From Leguminivora glycinivorella (Eukaryota > Arthropoda > Insecta > Lepidoptera > Tortricidae): a stretch of 64,000 nt of DNA. The notes beneath the pieces are model-generated. The model searched no databases. It was not told where the DNA came from and saw only the letters and a list, made by a program, of their open reading frames with translations. Positions within the stretch are counted from its first letter, which is position 1, and each line of letters starts with the position of its first letter. The stretch covers positions 558,001 to 622,000 of the forward strand of contig NC_062991.1 of assembly GCF_023078275.1 (NCBI RefSeq). Direction: 5' to 3'. The position numbers and the translations under genes were made by a program. Below are positions 41,102 to 53,100 of this stretch, one piece after another.

Positions 41102-44100
41102 GTGTGTGTCTGTCTGTGGCATCGTAGCTCCCGAACGGATGAACCGATTTAGATTTAGTTTTCTTTGTCTGAAAGCTGAGTTAGTCGGGAGTGTTCTTAG
41201 CCATGTTTCATGAAAATCGGTCCACTACGTCGCGGTCGGGAATTAAAAAAAAAAAATTCTCGTAAAAGTTCTAATTTGAGGAGTGTCTTTTCAAAAGGGC
41301 TTATTTCCATTTTATCTTTTTTTTAAACTATGAATGCAGTTTTTCTTAGTATAGAAAATTACGTGTTGTTTTGAGATTATAGCTCAAAAAGTCTCGCCTT
41401 GATCTTTAATAAAAAAAAAGAGTAACATCAAAGTTTAGAACAAATTTTGAAGAATGTGTAATGATTATTTATGTGGATAAACCAATGTATGTAGTACAAC
41501 AACATTGATATCAACTAACTTAATACAAAATCCAAAAATAAAATAAAACTATTTTAAAATAATAACATTTACGCTACAAGGCCACAACAAAAGGGCTAAA
41601 TTCCCAAAAGTTCGCATCAAAAGTGCTCAATTCTCAAAAACATATGGTAATTAAATATTGATTTAGGTACACATGTTACGTTTGATGTAATCATAGCATT
41701 AACGTCAACTTACAATATTACAATTTTGCAAATTAATTATTAATTTCAAAATCAATACCGTGGAATTATGTTTTTCTCGATTTCCCAAAAAAAGTTCAAA
41801 GTGGAAATAAGCCCTTTTGAAAAGACACTCCTCATTTGTTGTGCTAGTTCGGTCATAGATAGTACTTAGGTACTTCTTCTTAAATAAGAGTTTTGAATGA
41901 TTCACCGTTATTTTCATTAGACACATTGACCGGGATATAGATAATTCTTAAATTCTTAATTCTGAAAAAAAAAAAACATTTGCTATTTTTCTATTTGCAC
42001 TCCTATACCGACCCCACATAATATGGGATAGGGGTAGGAAGAAGAAGTACTTGATTGTGTTTTGGCCAGTTTGTATTGATAGAAACAGGGCATTGACTGG
42101 GTGTTTCTCCTTTCAGGTCAACAGCCGCAGGAGCAGGAGTTGGCCACGAAGATGCTCCAGATCCAGTCGAAGCGGTTCTACCTCGACGTGAAGCAGAACA
42201 GGAGAGGCAGGTTCATCAAGGTCGCCGAGGTAAGTACCTACAGAAGAGTGTATCATATCATTCTTTATTGCAACCATGTTCATTTTACATAGGATGGTAT
42301 TTAAATATTATAAGGTAGGTAGATTATACCCTGTTAGGGCATGGCAATAATCTTAAGGACTACTTAGTGAACTAAAACTAAAGTAAAATTAGTCTTTTGT
42401 GTAGATGTACGTGTGATTTTCACCAGATTAAGCCATGTCAAGTACCGAATAGACACCACACCAAACATAGAGATGGCGACTTGGCGACACACAGATTTCA
42501 TAAATACCATACCTACCCATATAGATCGAACGAATTATCAAAGTTGTACCGTATAGAACCATGTCTTATTGACACCGTGCTTTATTTAGCTTAGATGTTG
42601 CTTGGGCGCTTACTGTGAAAAGGTTCGATAGTGGCCAACTCAAATTGATTGCCTGTCATGTACATACTTAACCGCGGTAGGTATCTTTAGTGACCGGCGA
42701 CATCAGAGCGTCCCGTGTCTCGGGGCGCGCAACGGACGTCCGCGCCACGCCACCTGAGTGTAATTCAAAAAACGTCTCCTCAGTACATTTTGTATAGGAA
42801 GGACGTAAGACGCGCCCCAGGTGGCGTGGCGGCGGCGTGGCGCGCGACGCTCTGATGTGGCCGGTACCTAAGTAACGGAACGGGTATTATATTTAACATA
42901 GCAATTATTATTACTGCTATCAATATGTTCCAGCCATATCAATGAGTCGGCCGGTATTATGTAAGCTGATATCGTTTGCGATAGTGATCAGTAGGGATCG
43001 GAAATTCGGGAGCTTCTATACCTAAACTTCGACCTCAGTCTTTTGTTTTGCGTGATGTTGACTAGTATGGAGGCGGACTCAATTTGGTTTTACTAATAAA
43101 TTTCCCGGGACTTCTCGTAATTTGAATAACAGCCATAGAAATGTATTTAAAGCAATAAAAGGGTGTAATGAAATAAAACTGGAAATTTTAAATGAAAGAA
43201 TCGGGTTAAAATGGTTTGGTAGCTGTGCTTTCTGACATACATTAATGAGGAGGTCTTTAATTAGCTTATTTTTACATTTTCTCGTTGCCACTGTAGTTCT
43301 GGTATTCACTGTACTTACAGCTTCTTCCGAACCCCTTCCAAATAATATTTACAAACGTTTTTTTTTCCTTCGGGTGTCAATTTCACGTACCTTCAACGGT
43401 TATGCAACGGCTTTTCAACAACGGTTTATGATTTGCTTTATGGATTGGATTCTGTAATTAGTGGTATTACATCGAATAACGTCAGTTTATGCTGTGAATT
43501 CCTGGACTTTTGATTGATTGATTGTTATCGCACGAGATTTATACTGGAATACTTTTTTATGTGAGGTAAGATGTAGCCGTGTTATTTTATGTTAATTCGA
43601 ATGAATACAGAAATTCAAAATTTACGATGGTAGCAGTAATGTCCCAGTTAAATTTCAGTACTTGTCAATGTCATGATATATTATTATATAAGTTGTTATA
43701 TTATGTTACCAATATTATCATCTAAACACAATACCTAAATTAAGGCCTTAAATGGACTAACACGTGTCCTTTTTGTACATGCTGCCGACATATCGTTAAA
43801 ACGGCTTGTGCTAAAAAAGGCATAACCCAACGACAATTGATACACATTAACAATTTTCTGATGTTGCATACAATCCCGGGATCCCGGGATTTAAATCATA
43901 AATAATATTATTTTTAAGATGCTGACTCCATACTTGCTTAGCTTAGCTCCCGAATTTCCGAACCCTGGTGATCAGACATAATACCAGTTTGATAATGAAG
44001 TGTATTGTTACATAAGTTATATTATGATTATGACTGAGCCATGTTCGGAGAAATCCGCAAGATAAAGACGTTTCTACGAAATTCTGACTAAATTCTACGA

Positions 44101-47100
44101 ACACTAGCTCTTTTAAATGGTTTACAATGTACAGTTCTTAGTCTTTAAGAAACCATTGTACACTTATGTTATTCATAATAAATTATTTGTATTTGTATTT
44201 ATTTGTAGTTATCTAAGTTATCTTCTAAATATAAATCGTTGCATCAAGGTTGTTATTGGGCTGTAGTAGCACTCAAAGAATTGAAGATGGACTGGACAGT
44301 GAATATTTCCTCACATTTTGAGATGTTTTAGTTTTTTTTTGTATGTATAGTTTAATTGACTAAGGAAATACTACACAAGCTATGTGTTGCCCAACAAGCG
44401 GTATTAGAAAGAAAACTGGTTGGAGTCATATTGAGAGACCGTTAAACGAAGTGGCTGAGACAGCAGAGCAAAGTCACTGATGTGATAAGACGCGTAGCAA
44501 CATTGAAGTGGGAATGGGCTGGCCATATACGCACGAATAAAATAACTTGAAAACATGGGGAGAAGAGCGTCGTCTAGACCGCAGAATCAACTTTGTACAA
44601 TGCCACGTCATGATCCTATTTTGAATGGCGACAGGATAATGGGGAGAACCTTAAGACGAAATAAAACTTAATAAAATCTCAATTCATTAACAAAATCGTC
44701 GTCAAATTTAAAATAGACCGCAGATGCGTTGCGCGGACGATATCAAAATGACTGCTGGGAGGAAGTGGCTCCAGATCGCACAGAACCGTGATGAGTGGCG
44801 CATGTTCAAGGAGGCCTAGCCTACACCCGAAGGGTAGAAGAGAGAGAGAGAGAGAGAGAGAGATAGTTTAATTAGGTTTATGATATATGGGCAGCATAAT
44901 CAGCTCCACACGCTTGACATGCAGCCAGCAATAAACACGAACGTAGATACAAACAACAAACACGAACGTGTGGACAGGTTACTGTTTTGTTTGGGGTTTG
45001 CCAATGATCATATCAGTTTTTTTTTGTACAAATCGAACGGGTGGTTGACAAACTGGCCTTGGGATGCCGTGTTTGTGTTCCATGGTGTTTGGTTGTTTCG
45101 TTGTTTGTAACAAACACCAACCGTGTGGAACATCCATAATCTGTCACTCCAAACATTCTCTACAAAAATAAATGGAATACTATCAACGTACACAGACTTA
45201 AGTGACTCGCAGATAGACATTTCTGTTCCGCGCCAATCGCCGCGATATTTGATACTGTCACCGATACGCGAATATCATTTTATAAATACGATTTCTTGAA
45301 ACATATTAATATATGCGAGTTGCTTCCAAGTAAAATGGACGATTATACTGTCTGATTTTGTTTAGGAATTTCATGGACTTTTTCGGGCAGGTGTTAGTAT
45401 AATTATCATATGTGACGTAGAGTATTGTATATCCAAGGAACGTTGCTAACTAAAACCATTGTTGTGTCTAAGTATTCGGTCGGTTAGATAGGTCATGGAC
45501 GTCATAGTTTAAATAAAACATACGGTATACGTGCGAAAAATAGGAAATATTGTACAATAGTAATTCACTCCTGTCGATTAAAAAAATCCATACTTTATGC
45601 AGTTGTATCATTATGTAACATATTGGTATAGCATGTCTGTTTTTCTAAGATTATGTACACCAACCGGTAAGTTTATGACGAACTTGCAGCAAAGTTGTAG
45701 AAGGAAATCTGTTTATAAAAAATTCTTATGTACGCCCAGTACGCCATAGGGGGGATACCCCCATTTGCCAGAATTTCATTTGCCATAATTTTATTTGCCA
45801 TCCTATTCAACAATCATAATATTGTTTCTCATAACATCTTATGCCATAATCATTGTTTACTATATTAATCTAGTGCCAGAAACTTTGTTTCCCATAAAGT
45901 CAGTTTCCATAATGTCATTTGTCAGAATCATCGAAATCCGTAATTACCACATTCCATACCATCATTTGTCATACAAATTAGCGTCCAGAAAAGTCAATTT
46001 CCATAATGTGCTTTGGCAGAATCGAAAACTACTATAATAGGTACTAGAAGGACTAGAGAATGAAACTGCTATCAGAAAGTAGGTTAGGTTAGGTTAGAAC
46101 TGTGACCCCCTGGAAAATGAAACTGCTATCAGAAAGTAGGTTAGGTTAGGTTAGAACTGTGAACCTCTGGAAAAGGAAACTGCTTGAAAAGTAGGTTAGG
46201 TTAGGTTAGAACTGTGACCCCCGGAAAATGAAAATACTATCAGACAGTAGGTTAGGTTAGGTTAGAACTGCGCGACCCCCTGGAAAATGAAACTGCTGGA
46301 AAAGTAGGTTAGGTTAGGTTAGAACTGTGACCCCTGGAAAATGAAACTGCTATCAGAAAGTAGGTTAGGTTAGGTAATAATATGGGCAACAATTAATATG
46401 GCAATAATTGCTTATGGCGTTTGAATATTCTATGAAACCATATTATTGCACTTAATAATATGGCTAACAAATAGTATGGCATTGTATGATTATGGAAGGT
46501 AATATTCGGATAAACAACGAGTATGTCATATGATTTTTATGGTAAACAAATCATTCGGGCAAATGAAATTCAGGCAAGTTAGATTCGGGCAAATGAATAT
46601 TATGTTAAATGACTGTCGGGCAAACAATAGACAACCGCCATAGGGTCCACCCCAAGTTCCTTTCAAAGATTCTTCCAGCATATTGTCATCTTTTTGACTA
46701 TGATTAGACGTCGAAGGTAAACCCAGGAGCCACGTTTGTATATTCTGTAAAACTCTATTTAACTCATATTTGTTTGATTTGATACAGCGTCACGATAAAA
46801 AAAATATATTTTGGGTTCATCATGACTGTTATGACATTCTAACATTTTTCCTAAAACACTCGTATGTTATGGTCCATAACTTATATAGTCTTGCTTTGGC
46901 AGACTTATTAGAAATACCAATCACAGCGTTATTAATCAATTGTATTTGTCACCAGATCGGCGCAGACGGGCGGCGCAGCCAGATCTTCCTGGCGATGTCG
47001 ACGGCGGCGGAGTTCCGCGACCACCTGTCCGGCTTCAGCGACTACTACTCGTCGCTCGGGCCCCCCAACCCGGACAACGTGCCCGACGACGGCAAGCTCA

Positions 47101-50100
47101 AGTCCGAGATGATGCTCAAGGTGAGCCCCACACTTGTCAGTCGTCGTTCGGCCGACGCAGCCAGATCTCCCTGCCATGTCGACGACGGCTACTGTTCGCT
47201 CGGGCCCCCCAACCCGGACAACGAGTAGGCAAGCTCGATCCGAGATGATGCTCAAGGTGAGCCCCGCACTCGTCGCTCGGCCGACGCAGCCAGATCTCCC
47301 TGCCATGTCGACGGCGGCTACTGTTCGCTCGGGCCCCCCAACCCGGACAACGAGTGGACAAGCTCGAGTCCGAGATGATGCTCAAGGTGAGCCCCGCACT
47401 CGTCGCTCGGCCGACGCAGCCAGATCTCCCTGCCATGTGCCATGTCGACGGCGGCTCAAGAGCCCCGCACTCGTCGCTCGGCCGACGCAGCCAGATCTCC
47501 CTGCCGTGTCGCCAGCGACTACTGCTCGCTCGGGCCCTCCAACCCGGACAACGAGTAGGCAAGCTCGATCCGAGATGATGCTCAAGAACCCGGACAACGA
47601 GTGGACAAGCTCGAGTCCGAGATGATGCTCAAGGTGAGCCCCGCACTCGTCGCTCGGCCGACGCAGCCAGATCTCCCTGCCATGTCGACGGCGGCTACTG
47701 CTCGCCTCGGGCCCCAAACCCGGACAACGAGTAGGCAAGCTCGATCCGAGATGATGCTCAAGGTGAGTCCCACACTCGTCGCTCGGCCGACGCAGCCAGA
47801 TCCTCCTGCCACTACGACACTGCCACGACTATGTCCATATTTTTCTTCTAATTACATACATACATACATATAATCACGCCTGTATCTCATAAAGGGGTAG
47901 GCAGAGCACACGAACTACTAAGTTTCAGTGCCACTCTTTGCAAAAAGGGGTTGAAAGAAATCCAAATTATGGCATTGCAGTGACAGGTTGCCAGCCTCTC
48001 GCCTACGCCATAATTTAACCCATATCCCACAGTCGACTTCTACGACACCCACGGGAAGAAAGGGGGTGGTGAAATTCTTAACCCGTCGTCACCACACGGG
48101 CGAATTCTTCTCATTATTTCTTCTTCTAATTATTTTGTGCTTTATTTCGTGCACTGCTTAAAAAAATTAAGTATAGGAAAGCACCCTATTTATTGTTTTA
48201 CCAGTTATTAATTAATATTACTGTATTTCCGCAGGACAACAGGCGTTACTACCTCGACCTAAAAGAGAACTCGCGCGGGCGCTTCCTGCGCGTCTCGCAA
48301 ACGATCACGCGCGGCGGGCCGCGCTCGCAGGTGGCTCTACCTGCGCAGGGCATGATCGAGTTCAGAGACGCCCTCACAGACCTGCTGGACGATTTCGGCA
48401 CTGAATACACTACCGTCAAAAAGTTTAAGACCAAACACAATGTTCAGTGTCATTGTTATAAACCCTTCTAAAAATCATCAAACTAAATTTGTAATCAATA
48501 GAAAACAACGTAATCTTATTATATTGATCGGCAACCCATTTGTTCTGCAAGAAGACAACGATCCCAAACACTCAGCAAAGATCTGTAGAAGCTACACAGT
48601 CAATAAAGAACGCCAAGGTGTGTTAAAAAATATGATTTGGCCACCGCAATCCCCAGACCTTAACCCGATCGAACTTTTATGGGATGAACTCGACCGTAGA
48701 GTCCGAAGACAATGTCCGACATCTGCAACAGCTCTATGGGAGATACTGCAATACGAGTGGAAATCCATTAGCCAAGAAACGCTACACAAACTTATAGCAA
48801 GAATGCCAAGAATCTGCTCGGAAGTGAAAAAGCGTCGAGGAGGATTTTTCGATGAGAAAAACGTTTAGCTTTTATTTCTTATTATGATCCCTTTTTAAAA
48901 ATTGTTATACGCTTTATTTTGTCGGTTGTAGGTACTGAAAAGTAATATTCTCATAGGAACTTCATGAAATGTTGATTATTTGCATATATCGTGTTTGGTC
49001 TTAAACTTTTTGACGGTAGTGTATGTACACTGCATTTTCCTTGACAGAAAAGCAGAGTGAGGACATCGATACTGTTTTGAAAAAGTTCGATGAACACTTC
49101 GGAACGAAGCCGAATATCACAGTGGCTCGCTACAAGTTTTTTGTACGAAACCAAGAGGAGGGTGAATCCATCGACGAATGGGTTACAGCGCTGCGAGTGT
49201 TAAGTCAGACCTGCGAATTCGATAAGTTAACGGACACTTTCATTCGGGATAGAATCGTGTGCGGTATCAATAATAATGTCGTTAGGGATAGATTATTTCG
49301 TACGGACGATTTGACGTTAACAAAGGCGGTGCAAATTTGTCAGGCGGCGGAGATGTCGCGCGAGGAAAGTCGTTGCGTCGACGGAGATACAAAGGACGTT
49401 CGAGTCGACGCCGTGTGGGGATCGAGTACGCGCGACGGAGCGCGCGCGGGTACCGGCGGACGGCGGCGCGCCGCCAGCCGGCGCGGGGCGCGGCGCGGCG
49501 GGCGCCAGGCGGCGGCGGCGCGCCGGCCCTGTGCGACGTGCGGTGGCGGCTGGTGTGCTCAGGGCGAGCACTGCCCGGCATACAGTGCAATGTGTTATGT
49601 GTGTGATAAAAGAGGGCATTTCGCTAAAGTGTGTCGTCAACGCAAAGTGACGCGGGACCAGGTGTGTGATCTGGAGGAGGACGATTCGGACGACGAGGAC
49701 GGTATGTTTTATGTTGATGTAGTTAACCAGAACTCTGAGTCTAAACCGGCTAAGGAATGGCTAGAATTGATGACGTGTAATAACAAACGCATAGTGTTTA
49801 AGCTAGATACGGGGGCTATGTTGAATGTGATATCGAAAGCCCAGTACTTAAAATTAGGATTAAAGTTAAATGAATTGAAACCGGTGCGTAAACGAGCGTA
49901 TTCATATACAAAACACGATATACCTGTCGTAGGTAAGTGTAGATTGCTGTTAACTTGTAGAAATAAGCAATATGATTTAAAGTGTATTGTTGCGGATTTG
50001 GATTGTCGAAATGTACTGGGACTGAGAGGCTGTGTGACGCTGGGTTTGGTTCGTAGGGTTGATGGAATTCAATTAGAGAGCTACGGGGAACTTTTTGAGG

Positions 50101-53100
50101 GTTTAGGAAAATTACCTGGTAAATATAAAATAGTAGTTGACGTCAATGTTCCACCAGTAGTATGCCCGACGAGAAAAATACCATTAGGTATGCGTGACAA
50201 GTTACATGCTGAATTACAGCGTATGGAGAAAATTGGCGTCGTAAGAAAAGTCTCGCACCCTACCGAATGGGTTAACGCTATTGTTTTGGTAGCAAAGAAA
50301 AACGGCGACCTTAGGGTTTGCTTAGATCCTCGACCGTTGAACCGCGCGGTGCGGCGCGCGCAGTACTCGCTGCCCACGGTGAGCGAGCTGGCAGTGCGCC
50401 TGCGCGGCGCGCGCTACTTCAGCGTGCTGGACGCGCGCTCGGGCTTCTGGATGGTGCAGCTGGACGACGCCAGCGCTGACCTCTGCACATTCGCGACTCC
50501 ATTCGGTAGGTACCAGTTTCTACGTTTGCCCTATGGGGTAAATTGTGCTCCTGAGGTATTTCACGCCAAGTTAAGACAATATCTAGAGGATTTGGATGGT
50601 GTTGAAAGTTTCATCGATGACGTCATTGTATGGGGCAGTACACAACAGGAACATGACGCTCGACTGGAAAGTTTCCTACGGAGGTCAAAGGAAATAGGAA
50701 TCAGGTTCAACAAAGAAAAATGTAAGTTTTCTGTTAAAGAAATTATCTATTTAGGTCATAAATTTGATGAACAAGGGATGCGCCCAGATGATTCGAAGGT
50801 TCGTGCCATCATGGAAATGCCTTATCCTGAGGATCGGAAGGGTTTAGAGAGATTTCTCGGGGTAGTAAACTATTTATCAAAGTTTATTCAGAACTACTCG
50901 GATTCGGTGGCTATACTGCGAGGATTGCTGAAAAAAGACTCTGAATGGAATTGGGATAGTAATCATTCGAATGCTGTTGACATATTAAAGGCTAAAATAG
51001 CATCAGCTCCAGTGTTAGCGCTGTACTCGACAGAGCTCCCGGTGGTGATATCCGTAGACGCGAGCAGCGTGGCGGTGGGCGCGGTGCTGCTGCAGGGCGG
51101 GCGGCCCGTGGAGTTCGCCTCGCTCACGCTCACCGACACTCAGACACGGTATGCTCAGATAGAAAAGGAGATGTTGGCCATTTGTTTTGCGGTGGAGAGG
51201 TTCAAGCAGTACATTTATGGGCGTCGCGAGGTGACAGTTCAGACTGATCACAAACCCTTAGAACCTCTGTTCACGAAACCTCTATCTGCGGTGCCGGCGC
51301 GGCTCCAGCGCATGATGATGCGAGTCCAGGGGTTCGAGTTCAAGGTTGAATATACGCCCGGTAAGTACATGTATATAGCTGACACACTGTCGCGCGCGCC
51401 GCTTCCAGAACTGATGCATGACCGCGTCACCGACGAGGTCGAGTTGCAAACGTGTTTCTTAATTGAAAGTGTGCAGGTTAGTGATAAAAAACTAAACGTA
51501 ATTAAACAACATACAGCAAAAGACGAGGAATGTAAAACGATAATTCAGTATATTCGCAACGGGTGGCCAAGATACAGGTGGGATGTTAGCAAATGCGTTA
51601 GTATGTTTTGGCCATATCGCGAGTCGTTGCAAGTCATAGATGGGTTAATATTTAAAAATGATTGTGTTTACATTCCCCGCAGTTTACGCGATGAAATGTT
51701 ATGTAAAATACACGAAGGGCACCTAGGTATAGATCAGGGATGTAACAGAGCTCTGCTTCTGCTTCCGTTTCTACGGAACTTCCGTTTCGTTTTACACATC
51801 CGCTTCTGTTCTGGTTCTGTTATTTTTCAAACGGAAGTTATAGCGGATGTCGGAACCTAGCGCGACGGTGGGACATGAGCGGCGTACATCAAAGACCAAC
51901 AGCACGGGAAGCATGGTCGCGCGATAGACGATAAAATATCAGGCCGTCCCTATCGCACTTACAAATAGTGCGATAGGGACGGCCTGCTATTTTATCACTT
52001 ATCGCGCGACCATAATTGCCTGCCAGGTCTATACCTGTCATTCGCTCATCTCTCCGCTTGCCACGTGCTGCGATACTAAACATCAATCGCTTCATTCCAT
52101 TGCGCGCCAATATTTGTCCTGTCCACCTAGTTCTGTAGCGAGTGAACAACTATTCAGTGGTGCAGGGCTTATCTACGATCCCCTTAGAAGCAAACTGCCG
52201 GGAGATAAATCTGCTAAGCTTTTGTTTATTAAATACAGTTTACTTCTTTTAGAATCACTCCATTTAATTTTGGATTGTATTACCTAACGAGTAAGTTTTC
52301 GTTTCGTTTCTAAAACCTTTTACGGCATAATAAAGGTTTAAAAGGATTCTTATATGATTTTTAGTGAGTAAATAACTAAACATCTTAAAGTTCAAAGTGA
52401 TTAAAATTTTTGGATTGTAATGAATGTAATGATATACTTAAGATAGAATATCAGGTAACTTTTCTTTTCGTTTTTAAAACCTAAGTGGGCCTAAAGGCTG
52501 ATTACAAACTGCTGATTACAGGCTGAACAGTAAACACCTAAAAGTTCTAGGTAATTCAATTAATTTTGATTTATGTTATACCTATGTGGTATTTTTTCTT
52601 TCCGTTTTTAACATCTATAACTTCCGCTTCTGGTTCCGGTTCCGCTTCTGCTTCCGTTAAACTGAATTCAAAACTTCTGCTTCCGCTTCCGGTTCCGTTA
52701 AAAACACATCCGTTACATCCCTGGTATAGATAGATGCAAGCGTCGTGCGCGAGAGGTAATGTTTTGGCCGGGCATGTCCGCCGATGTTGAGCGCCGCGTA
52801 CGCGCTTGTGACTCATGCGCCCTGCATGCACCGACGCCGCGTCGCGAACCCCTTCTGCAGCACACGTTGCCGGATTTGCCATGGTCTAAATTGGCTTCTG
52901 ACATATTTGAGTACAGAAAAAAATACTACATAGTCTTAGTAGATTATTTTTCAAACTATGTCGAGGTGGGAATGCTAAGTAATATAACTAGCAAGGTAGT
53001 CATAAATTTTATGAAGGAACAGTTTTCGCGGCACGGTATACCTTCGGAATTGGTGACTGATAACGGCCCCGCTTACAGCTCTTGCGAATTTAAAAAGTTT

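Noticed and set aside
46075..46375. Telomere
   Set aside because: Only three TTAGG units per repeat, embedded in unrelated sequence inside a gene intron.
47134..47625. 163-codon frame across the exon-4 array
   Set aside because: Different frame from Pur-alpha; openness follows from GC-rich tandem repeats.
46956..47810. Extra functional PUR repeats
   Set aside because: Copies lack the middle of the exon and any acceptor, and carry frame changes and stops.
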